A stretch of 64,000 nucleotides of DNA from Hymenobacter oligotrophus (lineage in GTDB: Bacteria; Bacteroidota; Bacteroidia; Cytophagales; Hymenobacteraceae). The stretch covers positions 2,108,001 to 2,172,000 of the forward strand of contig NZ_CP032317.1 of the NCBI RefSeq assembly GCF_003574965.1, given 5' to 3'. The position numbers and the translations under genes were made by a program. This document shows positions 38,081-47,432 of this stretch, in pieces; position 1 is the first letter of the stretch; each line of letters opens with the position of its first letter. The notes beneath the pieces are model-generated. The model searched no databases. It had not been told where the DNA came from and saw nothing but the letters and a program-made list of their open reading frames with translations.

Positions 38081-38255
38081 GAATACAGAAAAACAGGTTG
38101 CTGAAGGTGTTTGCCTGGCCCGCGGGGTGGCTTGGTCGGCTCAACCAGCACCTAGGGGCATGGGTTGGCCGGCTAATATTAGGCAACCGCCGGGGTTTTG
38201 CCTGCGTTACCTGAGCTTACATCCTCATCTGTTCAACCTCCAAAACACCGCTATC

Positions 38256-38594
38256 ATGCAGGATACCACTGTCACTAAAATTGATTCGCGCCATTCGCCC
38301 AAAGGCCCCGAGGGCCAGAAATACCTTGCTTCCGGCATCAATGTATCGATGCGCCTGTGGGAAAACGAGCAACCCAGCGACGCCAAAGAGCTGGTAAGCC
38401 GCGACTACGAAACCGTGGGCTTTGTGATTGAGGGCCGCGCCGAGCTGCACCTCGAAGGCCAAATGGTGGTGCTCGAGCCCGGCAACTCGTGGGTGGTGCC
38501 CAAGGGCGCGCAGCATACCTATCGGATTCTGGAGCCATTTACGGCCGTAGAGGCCACCACGCCCCCGGCACAAGCGCACAACCGCGACGCATAA
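38256..38594 (+). CDS. Small cupin-domain protein
   Basis: 112 residues from ATG (MQDTTVTKIDS). One cupin barrel: YETVGFVIEGRAELHLEG and VVLEPGNSWVVPKGAQHTYRI, matching the two cupin motifs with Glu and His metal ligands mostly present. Function unknown; such proteins are often mis-annotated. A longer frame running back to 37728 lies antisense to the acetyltransferase and is not believed. Followed by a strong terminator. Confidence 0.85.
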   Translation: MQDTTVTKIDSRHSPKGPEGQKYLASGINVSMRLWENEQPSDAKELVSRDYETVGFVIEGRAELHLEGQMVVLEPGNSWVVPKGAQHTYRILEPFTAVEATTPPAQAHNRDA

Positions 38595-38603
38595 TTAAGC
38601 CCT

Positions 38604-38636
38604 GCTGCCAGAACAAAAGTTCTGGCAGCTTTTTTT
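38604..38636 (+). terminator. Rho-independent terminator after the cupin gene
   Basis: Perfect 11-bp stem GCTGCCAGAAC/GTTCTGGCAGC, AAAA loop, seven T. Confidence 0.95.
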
Positions 38637-38723
38637 ATAAGCACACCGAATTAACAACTATATTACTATGGCATCATTATAAAATACCAATGTAGCTTCA
38701 TTATTTCCTTGCTGCTCTCCGTT

Positions 38724-38778
38724 GCTCGCCAAGCCAAAGGCGAGCGGGCAGCCACGGCAACTTCGGTTGCCGGGCTGC
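38724..38778 (+). promoter_or_regulatory. Two tandem hairpins in the leader of the beta-helix gene
   Basis: First hairpin GCTCGCC (38724-38730) with GGCGAGC (38739-38745); second, 13 pairs from GCAGCC at 38748 to GCTGC ending at 38778, one bulged A and a TTCG tetraloop. No T run follows, so these are not a plain terminator. They end 49 bases before the ATG at 38827. Could be a structured leader or simply stable DNA repeats. Confidence 0.45.
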
Positions 38779-38826
38779 GATACCAAGCTGCGCTGCCTCG
38801 CTTACTGATCCCATTCCACCTACTCC

Positions 38827-41766
38827 ATGAAAACAACCTTACGCTTGACTTTAGTGGCGCTGCTTTCGGGCGCGGCTTTGCAGGCCGCCCGGGCGCAAAC
38901 CACCGTGTATGTAAACGATGCCGTTACCGCGGGCGACGTGTACACCTCGGCGCCCGGCAGCGATGCCCTTGGCACCGGCACGGCCGCCGCGCCCTACCGC
39001 ACCGTCGCGCGGGCCTTGCAGGAATTACCCGAGGGCAGTACCGTACGCATCGATGCGGGCACGTACACCGAACAGGTGGTGCTCGGCAGCAACGTATCGT
39101 TGCGGGGCGCGGGCACGGCGGCAGGCGGCACGGCCTCGGCTACCGTGCTCGAGGGCCAACTGCTCACGGCGCCAGATGGTACCACGGGCATTCTGATAAC
39201 CACCAGCGGCGGCACGCCCGCGGCACCGGTTACCATTGCCAACCTCACGCTGCGCAACTACGACTTTGGCATTCAGACCAACAACGGCAACGGCAAACAC
39301 GATTTTCTAATTGAAGACGTGGAAGTGGCCAGCAACCGCCGCCAGGGTGTGTTTTGGAACGCGGTAGGCAACAACCCCGTGGGCTCGGAGCGCATCACGT
39401 TTCGGCGCTTGCGGGCTACGGGCACAGCGTTTTCGGGAGGCACAGGCGGTGGGGCCAACGGCGCCGGGCGGGGCTTGCTAATTCAAAGCGGGCACAAGCA
39501 TGCTTTTCTGATTGAAAACAGCGTGTTCGAGCAAAACCGCCGGGCAGGCATTGATGTAAACGACGGCAGCGTGAGCGGCCTCATTATTCGCAACTGCCAG
39601 TTTGGGCTGAACGGCGGCGCGGCCATGTCGATCCTAGGTGCTACGGGCCGATTGACGGCCGGGGGCCCCAACACCACGTTTGCGGCCCTGATCGAGAACA
39701 ACGTTATCCGCAATAACGCTTCCAACGGCCTGGAGCTGAAATCGTGCGCGGGCACGGGGCGCAGCACAGGGCCGGGCAGCTTTGTTATCCGCAACAATTT
39801 TGTGTTGCGCGCCATTCAGGCCCTGCCCGCCGAACCGCAGTTCGACAACGCCGGCATTGCCTTCATCGACCGCGACCGGAGCGCAACCCTTGAAAACCCA
39901 ACAGGCGGCTTTGCCAGCGACTTAACCACCGGCGGCGCTTGGATTGAAGGCAATGTGGTACGCGGCTACCTGCCGGGCAACCTAGCTGGGTTTGGGGTGA
40001 ATGCGTTCGGCATGGTGCTCGAGGGCTCGAATAACAAGGTGCTGCGCAACGTGGTGTCGCAGTGCGAATACGGCATTCAGATACAAGATCGGCCCGCTGG
40101 CAGCAGCAGCGCCATAGGTGCGTACTACGGCGCCGGCGGCAACACCTTGCTTGTTTCGGCCGGCGACAGCATCAACCAAAACCGCATCGATAGTTGCAGC
40201 GTGTTTCCCTTGCGGGCCATCAATCTGACGAACGTAGTGAATGCCAGCCTGAACTGGTTAGGCGGCACCGATGCCGTAGCCATGATGGGTGCCAGCGGCA
40301 CCGGCGGGCTGGTACGCACGCTCAACGGCAGCTTTGCTACGCAAAACTCCACAGGCACCACGGGCCGCCTCGACATCAGCCCCTACCTGAACAGCGGCAC
40401 CGACACCTCGCCCGCGGCCGGCTTTCAGCCCGATTTCAGCTACCTGAACGTGGCGGCCAGCAGCCCATCGGCGGCGGGCACCTTGGGCAACCTGCAGGAG
40501 GCTGTGCTGATGCTTACCGACGGCGGCACCATTGATGCCGCACCGGGCAGCTACCTCGAAAGCTTGGTAATTGATAAAAACGTGTTTTTGCCGCAGGAAG
40601 GCGCCCCCGTGAGCGTGCGCGACCTGACTATGAACGGAGTTGGCAAAACGCTTACGCTGCGCGCGCCGCTCACCATCGACAACAGCCTGACGCTTACCAG
40701 CGGCCTTATCAGCAGCACCAGCACCGATTTGCTTACCCTGGCCGACAATGCCACCGCCAGTGGCGGCAACGCGGGCAGCTACGTGCAGGGCCCGCTGCGC
40801 AAGCTCGGCAACGATGCCTTTGTGTTTCCGGTGGGCCAGAGCGGCGTGCTGGGTCGCTTAGGTATTTCGGCGCCCAACACCACAAGCAGCGCCTTTACGG
40901 CGGAGTACCGTGCGCAAGGAGCGGGCGTTGCGGCCGTGCAGCCGCCGCTTAGCAACGCCAGCAGCGTAGAGCACTGGCTGCTGGAGCGCAGCGCCGGCAA
41001 TGCCAACGTGCAGGTGCAGCTGTTTTGGGAAGACGGCGCCCGCAGCGGGGTGGTGTCGTTGCCGGAGCTGCGCGTGGCCCGGCTTAGCGGCAGCGCGTGG
41101 GTAAACGAAGGCAACACCGGCACTACCGGCGCGGCGGCGAGCGGCTCGGTTACGTCCGGCACCGTCAACAGTTTTGGGGTATTCAGTTTGGCCTCGGTAA
41201 GCCCCATCAACCCGCTGCCCGTCGAGCTGACGGCTTTCCGGGCCGAGGCCGTGGGCGACGGCAGCGTTCGGCTGCACTGGACCACGGCCCAGGAAAAAAA
41301 CAACCGCGGCTTTGAAGTAGAGCGCGCCCGCAACGGCGAAAAGTGGCAGTACGTGGGCTTTGTGCGGGGGGCCGGCACCAGCTCGCAGCCGCAGCACTAC
41401 ACCCTGCTCGATGCCTCCGGGCTTACCGACGTGGTGTACTACCGCCTGCGGCAGCTCGATACCGACGGCAAAGCCACTTACTCGCCCATTGCGGCCGTGC
41501 GCCTGCTGGCAGCCCCAGGTACGCTGGCGCTGTTCCCGAACCCGGCCTCGCGCGAGTTGAACCTACGGCTGCCCAGCCCAACTACCGGCGCAGTTACCGT
41601 GCGCGTGCTTGATGCCGCGGGCCGCGTGGCCTGGAGCACCCAAGTGCCTGCCAACGGCCAAACCGTGCAGCTCGACCTAGGCAACCGCCTGAAACCGGGC
41701 CTGTACCTGGTGCGCGTGAGCGGCCCCGGCCTCGACGAAGCCGCCCAGCAACTGCTGGTGCAATAG
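38827..41766 (+). CDS. Secreted right-handed beta-helix protein with type IX secretion tail
   Basis: 979 residues. Signal peptide MKTTLRLTLVALLSG to AARAQ; residues about 30-500 hold repeated short beta-strand units of a pectate-lyase-like parallel beta-helix (IENSVFEQNRRAGIDVNDG, IENNVIRNNASNGLEL). Then a linker region and the type IX C-terminal part: LPVELTAFRAEAVGDGSVRLHW with NNRGFEVERA, and the sorting domain LALFPNPASRELNLRL ending in GLYLVRVSG. Exported across the outer membrane by the T9SS, surface-attached or released. No catalytic motif is sure; may bind or cut polysaccharide. Confidence 0.88.
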   Translation: MKTTLRLTLVALLSGAALQAARAQTTVYVNDAVTAGDVYTSAPGSDALGTGTAAAPYRTVARALQELPEGSTVRIDAGTYTEQVVLGSNVSLRGAGTAAGGTASATVLEGQLLTAPDGTTGILITTSGGTPAAPVTIANLTLRNYDFGIQTNNGNGKHDFLIEDVEVASNRRQGVFWNAVGNNPVGSERITFRRLRATGTAFSGGTGGGANGAGRGLLIQSGHKHAFLIENSVFEQNRRAGIDVNDGSVSGLIIRNCQFGLNGGAAMSILGATGRLTAGGPNTTFAALIENNVIRNNASNGLELKSCAGTGRSTGPGSFVIRNNFVLRAIQALPAEPQFDNAGIAFIDRDRSATLENPTGGFASDLTTGGAWIEGNVVRGYLPGNLAGFGVNAFGMVLEGSNNKVLRNVVSQCEYGIQIQDRPAGSSSAIGAYYGAGGNTLLVSAGDSINQNRIDSCSVFPLRAINLTNVVNASLNWLGGTDAVAMMGASGTGGLVRTLNGSFATQNSTGTTGRLDISPYLNSGTDTSPAAGFQPDFSYLNVAASSPSAAGTLGNLQEAVLMLTDGGTIDAAPGSYLESLVIDKNVFLPQEGAPVSVRDLTMNGVGKTLTLRAPLTIDNSLTLTSGLISSTSTDLLTLADNATASGGNAGSYVQGPLRKLGNDAFVFPVGQSGVLGRLGISAPNTTSSAFTAEYRAQGAGVAAVQPPLSNASSVEHWLLERSAGNANVQVQLFWEDGARSGVVSLPELRVARLSGSAWVNEGNTGTTGAAASGSVTSGTVNSFGVFSLASVSPINPLPVELTAFRAEAVGDGSVRLHWTTAQEKNNRGFEVERARNGEKWQYVGFVRGAGTSSQPQHYTLLDASGLTDVVYYRLRQLDTDGKATYSPIAAVRLLAAPGTLALFPNPASRELNLRLPSPTTGAVTVRVLDAAGRVAWSTQVPANGQTVQLDLGNRLKPGLYLVRVSGPGLDEAAQQLLVQ

Positions 41767-41774
41767 CTCCGTTA

Positions 41775-41846
41775 AAACGCCCCCGCAAGCACCAAGGCCC
41801 GCCGGATCAGCCGATCCGGCGGGCCTTGGTGCTTGCGGGGGCGTTT
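41775..41846. terminator. Bidirectional terminator, 34-bp perfect stem
   Basis: Arms 41775-41808 and 41813-41846 are perfectly complementary with loop AGCC, flanked by A/T at the base. Serves the two convergent genes. CCTAGG at 41851 lies just outside the right arm and contains the stop codon of the leftward gene. Confidence 0.9.
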
Positions 41847-41851
41847 GGCAC

Positions 41852-43825
41852 CTAGGGCTTTTGCAGCTCTACGCTCCGGATTTGGTCGCCGATGTCGATG
41901 CGGTGCACCACCTCCATGCCGCGCTCCACCACGGCAAAAATGGTGTAGCGGCCATCGAGGTGCGGCGTGGGGCTGTGCGTAATAAACCACTGGCAGCTTT
42001 CGGTGTCTTTGCCGGCCGAGGCCAGGCCCACAGCGCCCTCAGCGTACTGACGGTCGGCAAACTCCGAGCGCAGGGTGTAATCGGTGCCGCCCCACCCGTC
42101 GCCGCGGGGGCAGCCGCCCTGGGCCACAAAGTTGGGCACCACCCGGTGAAAGTTTTTGCCGTTGTAAAAGCCTTGGTGCACCAGCTGCACAAAACTGGCT
42201 ACCGAGCCCGGGGCCTCCTCCACCAACAAGCGCAGCACCACATCGCCCTTGGAGGTGTGCACCACCGCGCGTTGCCCGGCCGGTATGCCCGCTACCAGCT
42301 TCCAGTCGATGGGGTGTTGGGCAGCGGCGCTGGGTGTAGGCGTGGGCGTAGCTTTGCTTTCGAGGAAATCGAGGGCTTGCTGCAGGGCCTGCCAGGCTTC
42401 CACGTCGCGGGGCAGCACAATGCGCTGCTGCGCCTGCCGGAGCAAATCGAGGTTGCGGTACTCGTTGCGCAGGTTAAGCTTGGCGTCGTGTAGGGCGCCG
42501 GCAGCGGTACCAATCAGGGCCACGTCGTTGCTGGCTATGGCTTTTTCGAGGGTTTGAATGAACAGCGGCTGCTGCCCCGCCGGAAACGCCGGGTTGTTGC
42601 GCAGCGCCACCAAGGCCTCTATGCCGTAGGTGCTTACCACGGCGGGTTGCTTCGGCGCAAACGTTGCTTGTTCAATGAACGCATACGCGCCCGGGTCCTC
42701 GCCCAGCGCCTTCAGCAAAAACGCCTGCTCGTAGGGGTTGGCCGCAGCGCCGGCGTAGCGCTGCTGAATGGCCTTGCGGATGGGCTCTTTTTCCTCGGCC
42801 GAAGCGTGCTTGAGCGCGGCAGCAAACAGCACCGAACGTGCCCGCCACGAGTTCATGCGCTCGGCTTTATCCCGGAACAGCTGGCCCGTTTCGCCCGAAG
42901 CGTGGTTGAGGAAGAACTCGGCAGCCGTAACGGCCACTTGCGCGTTGGCATCGTCGAGGGCGGCCCACGCGGCCTCCTTCACGGGCACGTACATCGAGGC
43001 GTTCATGGCGCGCAACGCGGCTACGCGCACCCGGTAATCAGTGTCGCGGCGCAAGATGCTGGCCAGCGTGGCGGCCAGGCCGGGGGTTTTGACTTTACCT
43101 AGGGCAGCGGTGGCTCCGGCCCGCACGGCGTAGCTGGGGTCGGAGGTAGCGGCGGTGGCAACGGGGGCTTCGTAGGCCGTTAGGTCGAGGCGAGGTGTGC
43201 GGGCCAGCGTTTGGGCGGCCGCCAGTCGGGCTTCCAGCGGCTGTTGCCGGGCGAGCAGGCTCACGGCCCGGCGCACGCTGGTTTCGGAGGTGATGCCGCG
43301 CAGCCCGGCCCGGTACAAGCCCCAAGCCTGCCCGATGGTAGCCAGCGTATCGGCGCCGGGGTTGGCGGGAACGCGCAACAGCAAGGCCACCGAACCTTTA
43401 CCCACGCATTTGCCAAGGGCCTCCAGCTGGGTGCGCCGCACGCGGGCATCGGTTTCCGTATTGATTTGGTTGGCCAACGGAGCCGCCGCCGCGCTATCGG
43501 CTGTTTGACCTAGGGCAAACGCCGCCGCCTGGCGCACCTCGGGCGCAGCATCCGACAAAGCACCTAGTAAATCGGGCAGCGCGGCTTTGTCCTGCACCGA
43601 GCCAAACGCCGAGGCCGCGGCCTGCCGGTAACGCACCTTGGGGCTTTGCAGAAACGGCCGCAGCGCAGCGGTTTGGCGCTGATCTTGCGCCGTGGCAATG
43701 CGCCGCAGGGTGGTATCGGCCGCAAACTGATTGAGCGCGGCCGCGTTTTGGGGCACGCGGGCGGTGGTGCAGGCTGCCAGCAGCGCGGGCAGGGCAAGCG
43801 GAAGGAGGGCGGAGGGGCGCATCAT
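41852..43825 (-). CDS. HEAT-repeat lipoprotein with C-terminal cyclophilin peptidyl-prolyl isomerase
   Basis: 657 residues from the ATG giving MMRPSALLPLALPALLAAC, a lipoprotein signal with lipobox LLAAC. Residues about 45-450 are HEAT-like helical repeats (RQAAASAFGSVQD, VRQAAAFALGQTA, VRAGATAALGKV). The last 150 residues are a cyclophilin domain: TSKGDVVLRLLVEEAPGSVASF, FHRVVPNFVAQGG and SCQWFITHSPTPHLDGRYTIF hold the usual Arg, Phe, Gln and Trp/His pocket. Probably folds or scaffolds envelope proteins in the periplasm. The stop is TAG inside CCTAGG. Confidence 0.88.
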   Translation of the reverse strand: MMRPSALLPLALPALLAACTTARVPQNAAALNQFAADTTLRRIATAQDQRQTAALRPFLQSPKVRYRQAAASAFGSVQDKAALPDLLGALSDAAPEVRQAAAFALGQTADSAAAAPLANQINTETDARVRRTQLEALGKCVGKGSVALLLRVPANPGADTLATIGQAWGLYRAGLRGITSETSVRRAVSLLARQQPLEARLAAAQTLARTPRLDLTAYEAPVATAATSDPSYAVRAGATAALGKVKTPGLAATLASILRRDTDYRVRVAALRAMNASMYVPVKEAAWAALDDANAQVAVTAAEFFLNHASGETGQLFRDKAERMNSWRARSVLFAAALKHASAEEKEPIRKAIQQRYAGAAANPYEQAFLLKALGEDPGAYAFIEQATFAPKQPAVVSTYGIEALVALRNNPAFPAGQQPLFIQTLEKAIASNDVALIGTAAGALHDAKLNLRNEYRNLDLLRQAQQRIVLPRDVEAWQALQQALDFLESKATPTPTPSAAAQHPIDWKLVAGIPAGQRAVVHTSKGDVVLRLLVEEAPGSVASFVQLVHQGFYNGKNFHRVVPNFVAQGGCPRGDGWGGTDYTLRSEFADRQYAEGAVGLASAGKDTESCQWFITHSPTPHLDGRYTIFAVVERGMEVVHRIDIGDQIRSVELQKP

Positions 43826-43907
43826 AGCGCCGGAAATTAGGAAAAGCCGGGCGCATCGGCTACGCCAGTGGCAAAGTAGGCGGCAGCCGTAAGCCAACTG
43901 CAGCCAG

Positions 43908-45623
43908 CTACTTGCCTGTGGGTACTGGCAATCTTGTTCGGAAGCCGTCGGCTAAGGTAGCTCCGCGGAGCTCCAAACCTTCCTCCACGCAGTGCGTGCA
44001 CGGCAGCTCGGCGCCCCAGCACTGGGTGCCGCTACGCGGCACCCGCACACGCAGGTTGGGCGCGATAGGCAGCAACACGGTAGGCGGTACGGGGGCCAAC
44101 TCGGGCTGCGCAATGCGTAGTACAAACTGGTAGGGCTGCGTGCGTACGTAGTACAGTTGGTCGCGCAAGTTGTGGATAACCCACACCGTGAGCAGGGCCC
44201 AGGGCAAGTACGCCATTAGCCCGCGTTGCGCGGGGCCTGGCCAGCGGGGCCCTGCCCAAGGCCAGATAGCGGCCACCACCAGAAAACCCGCCCCAAAACG
44301 AAAATCGGGCCCAGCCACAAACCAAAACATGCACCCCAACCAGGCCACTAGCCAGGCTCCGGCCCAACCTTCCTCGGCGGGGGTGCGCGGGCGGCGCCAC
44401 CGCCAAGCCGCCACCAGCGGCGAACCTAGTGCCAGTACTACCATAGTTCCCCAATAGCCTTGCATCGGTGCCCACCAATTGGGTAGCCACTCCCACAGCG
44501 TTTGGTGCGGCGGAGCGTAAGGGCTCTGGGCTGAGTTGCGCGCTAAGTTCACCACCATGCTGTGCTCCATGCGGGCGTACTCGTAGGGCAGCTTCCAGTC
44601 CACGTCAAACAAATCAACCGCGGGCAGCGGGTAGATGAGGTAGCCGGTAAGCAACATGTTGCGCGTAAGCCAGGGCAGGCCCAGCAGCAAACCCAGCCCA
44701 AGGGGCAGCAGCCAGGTGCGCGGCCAGCGGTGCGCGGCCCGGTGCACCCAAGTAGCATACAGCGGCAGCAGCAAAACGGGCGCTGCCGAAAGCTTGAACG
44801 TAACCGCCAAGGCAGCTAACACCAGCAGCACCAAACGCTCGGCCTCGGTGGCGCTGGCCGGTGGGTGTTGGCTATACCACAGCAGCGTAAGCGCCAGCAA
44901 CGCTGCCGTGGTGCAATCGGCCGTGACGGACGACAACCACACCTGAAAGTTGTACATCAGCAGCAGAAACAAGAGCATCGGCACCCACACCCTGCGGGCA
45001 TCGGCTTCGGGGTTGCGCATGGCCGCAACCAGCGCCCGTACCACCACCACGGCCATCAGCGGATACAAATAGCTGCTTAGGCCGTAGGCCGGACCATAGG
45101 CTGTGGGCCAGCGCAGCAAGGCCATGGGCAGGTACAAGCTGGAGTTGAAAGCCAGCCGGCCGTGCAAATTGCCTAGGCCTAGCACCACGGGGTAGCGCTC
45201 CGTCCACTGCAAGGTTTGCAGCTGGTACAGGCCCACATCGAAATTGGTGGGGCGCTGGGTGCCAAACATTAGCAGCCAACCCAACAGCAGCAGCAGCAAC
45301 AAACCGCCGGCCTTGGCGGGGGCATCCCAACGGGCGGGCCACTGCGCTTGCCAGAGCGCGCGCACCTGTTGCCGTTGGAGTATCAGCAAAGTTCCAACGC
45401 CTAGGGCCACCACGGCCTGCGCCCACGCATCCACAGCCGCCACCAACGACCAAAGTTGCAGCAGCGCCGTAAGCAGGGCCAGTCCTACCAGGCTCAGCCA
45501 CTCGGGCGCGGGTAAGCGGCTGGCTCCGCCCACGCCGCACCGCTGCGCCAAGCGAAAAGCGGCAACGCCAAGGGTGGTTGTAACAACGGCCGTTATCAGC
45601 CAGATTAAAAGTACCGTAAGCAT
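43908..45623 (-). CDS. Large polytopic membrane protein (LIC_10190-like)
   Basis: 571 residues from ATG (MLTVLLIWLITAVV); the longer frame to 45689 adds a basic leader and overlaps a near match to a -7 box (CACCTTTG, 45632-45639). About a dozen hydrophobic segments, with a large non-membrane end. The segment MFGTQRPTNFDVGLYQLQTLQW and a C-terminal stretch with Cys and Arg resemble the LIC_10190-type or GT-C-like membrane proteins; I am not certain of the family. A role in moving or using a lipid-linked sugar is inference. Confidence 0.7.
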   Translation of the reverse strand: MLTVLLIWLITAVVTTTLGVAAFRLAQRCGVGGASRLPAPEWLSLVGLALLTALLQLWSLVAAVDAWAQAVVALGVGTLLILQRQQVRALWQAQWPARWDAPAKAGGLLLLLLLGWLLMFGTQRPTNFDVGLYQLQTLQWTERYPVVLGLGNLHGRLAFNSSLYLPMALLRWPTAYGPAYGLSSYLYPLMAVVVVRALVAAMRNPEADARRVWVPMLLFLLLMYNFQVWLSSVTADCTTAALLALTLLWYSQHPPASATEAERLVLLVLAALAVTFKLSAAPVLLLPLYATWVHRAAHRWPRTWLLPLGLGLLLGLPWLTRNMLLTGYLIYPLPAVDLFDVDWKLPYEYARMEHSMVVNLARNSAQSPYAPPHQTLWEWLPNWWAPMQGYWGTMVVLALGSPLVAAWRWRRPRTPAEEGWAGAWLVAWLGCMFWFVAGPDFRFGAGFLVVAAIWPWAGPRWPGPAQRGLMAYLPWALLTVWVIHNLRDQLYYVRTQPYQFVLRIAQPELAPVPPTVLLPIAPNLRVRVPRSGTQCWGAELPCTHCVEEGLELRGATLADGFRTRLPVPTGK

Positions 45624-45734
45624 GCGGAGCGCAAAGGTGGGCAAAACCCGCCGGCGCACCAATCCACAACGCGGCCCGATTTTTGGCAACCGCCTACTAT
45701 TACCCGCACTTTTGCTACCCTAACGCCGAAGCCC

Positions 45735-46655
45735 ATGCTGCACCTCTCCCCTACCCGCCTGCTGCCCGTACTGCTCCTGGCCGCCGCTGCTTGCAGCGCG
45801 CCGCGGGCCGTTATTCATTCCGGCAAAGTTACGCCCAAGGGCGAGTTCAAGATCGGCGGCGACTTCGTGATGAACGTTGGCAACGAGGCCCTTAGCCAGG
45901 CAACCGGCGCCGTAAAGGACTTGGCCGAAAAAGCCGCCACGCAGGACACGGTGAATTACCGCCCGGCCATTGATCGGGTGCAGGCCGCTGCCTTGGCCTA
46001 CGTGCTCGATCCGGTGCAGCTCGCGCCCGATTTGTACCTGCGCTACGGGGTGGCCAACCGCGTGGATGTCGGCTATAAATATTCGTTCGGGGCGCACAGC
46101 CTCGATGCCATGTACCAGTTCCTGGGCCCTACCGGCACGCCCGAGCGCCCCGGCGGGCAGGCCGGCGCTACCTACGCCAGCATCGGGCTGCAGCTGTCGG
46201 CGCAGCGGGCCAAGCTGCCCAGCATTCCCTTCCTCGACGACGCCGAGCAGCTACTGGGTTTCCGGGCCCGCCGTTACGACATTATGGTGCCGCTGGTGTT
46301 CAGCCAATCCCTAGGTGCCGAAGAGGAAATCGGCCACATTGCCTACGGCTTGGCCTACACCCGCTCGTTTCTGACGTACCGCTTCGAGCCCGGCCGGCTG
46401 TACACCGGGCCGGGCAGCGGACAGGTAAGCGAGCGGATTCCGGCAATAAAAGCCAGCCAGAGCTTTGGGGCCCTAGGTGGTTTCGTGAATGCGAAGTTCG
46501 GGTACCGTTACGTGTACGTGCTGCCTGCTTTGGCCGTGTATTATCAAAACTACGGCACGTACCAGTTGCTCAACAACCGTACGGCCCAGCTCAAGGGCTT
46601 CACGTTTATTCCGTCGTTGGGGCTGCAAATTCGCATACCCGGCAGCGGGCGGTAG
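45735..46655 (+). CDS. Outer-membrane-barrel-like lipoprotein of unknown function
   Basis: 306 residues. Lipoprotein signal MLHLSPTRLLPVLLLAAAAC. The body has alternating hydrophobic/polar stretches suggestive of a small beta-barrel (RVDVGYKYSFG, GFVNAKFGYRYVYVLP, FIPSLGLQIRI at the C-terminus). No enzyme motif. I do not recognise the family. Divergent from the membrane protein gene and convergent with the DUF4136 lipoprotein. Confidence 0.75.
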   Translation: MLHLSPTRLLPVLLLAAAACSAPRAVIHSGKVTPKGEFKIGGDFVMNVGNEALSQATGAVKDLAEKAATQDTVNYRPAIDRVQAAALAYVLDPVQLAPDLYLRYGVANRVDVGYKYSFGAHSLDAMYQFLGPTGTPERPGGQAGATYASIGLQLSAQRAKLPSIPFLDDAEQLLGFRARRYDIMVPLVFSQSLGAEEEIGHIAYGLAYTRSFLTYRFEPGRLYTGPGSGQVSERIPAIKASQSFGALGGFVNAKFGYRYVYVLPALAVYYQNYGTYQLLNNRTAQLKGFTFIPSLGLQIRIPGSGR

Positions 46656-46670
46656 GCGCTGCCCTAGGTG

Positions 46671-47273
46671 CTAGTGCTGGGCGGCGTTTTGCTGCATGTA
46701 GTCTTCCGACAGCACGCGGTAGCGGTCGAAGATGGAGCGCACTGCCCGGCGCATAACCATGGAGGCCTGGGCCGTGTTGGGAGCGGTTACGTTGGAGGCG
46801 TAGCCCTGCCACACGGCCCGGCCGTTTCGGTGGTCGATGAGGGTGATGAGCAGCGTGCCGTCGCTGAGCAGGTAGCGCACGCGGTCGTAGCCCTGGCGCT
46901 GATCCACGGGTAAGTCTTCGGTTTCCACTACATCTTGCTTAAGCCAGTGCATGAGGTCGGGCTGGTCGTAGCCGGTAAAGCGCATAGCCCCGTCGTACAC
47001 CCGAAACGAAACCAGCAAATCGGGGCGGCGCTGGTTGAGGCGGTACCCCTGCGAGCGAAGGTGCGTTTGGATGGCCTCGCGCACGGTTTTATCCACCGAA
47101 ATGGCCGTATCGGCCTCCAGGGTGGGCATGCTTTGCATGAATGCGAAGGTGCGGTAGTGGCGGAAGTTACCGGCATAGCTGTAATCCGACTCGATGCGGC
47201 TTTCGCGGGCGGTAAAACAGCCACTGAGCAACAAGCTTAACAAGGCGGCAGAAGCGGTAGCGGTGGGTTTCAT
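46671..47273 (-). CDS. DUF4136-family lipoprotein
   Basis: 200 residues from ATG (MKPTATASAALLSLLLSGC), a lipobox with Cys19. A frame starting 20 codons earlier exists but the lipobox fixes the start. YAGNFRHYRTFAF near the N-terminus, RRPDLLVSF in the middle and RAVWQGYASN towards the end are the three conserved strands of DUF4136. Function unknown in the family; periplasmic side of a membrane. Confidence 0.83.
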   Translation of the reverse strand: MKPTATASAALLSLLLSGCFTARESRIESDYSYAGNFRHYRTFAFMQSMPTLEADTAISVDKTVREAIQTHLRSQGYRLNQRRPDLLVSFRVYDGAMRFTGYDQPDLMHWLKQDVVETEDLPVDQRQGYDRVRYLLSDGTLLITLIDHRNGRAVWQGYASNVTAPNTAQASMVMRRAVRSIFDRYRVLSEDYMQQNAAQH

Positions 47274-47432
47274 AGGCTCGAAACGAAACGGTGGCAGTGA
47301 ATCCAGAAGGTACTTAAAAATCTCGCTACGCAAAAACTCTATACATTGATACTCAAATCATAAGCTGAACCGCAAACCAATGGCCTCCGGATTTGCTATA
47401 TTGCTTTTCCGGCCTTGTTTGGGGCTTTGCTT

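Noticed and set aside
37728-38255. Long extension of the cupin gene upstream
   Set aside because: It is antisense to the serine acetyltransferase gene and the cupin fold starts at 38256.
45632-45639. CACCTTTG as promoter of the large membrane protein
   Set aside because: First base differs from TAnnTTTG and the distance to the ATG is only eight bases; possible but not supported enough to list.
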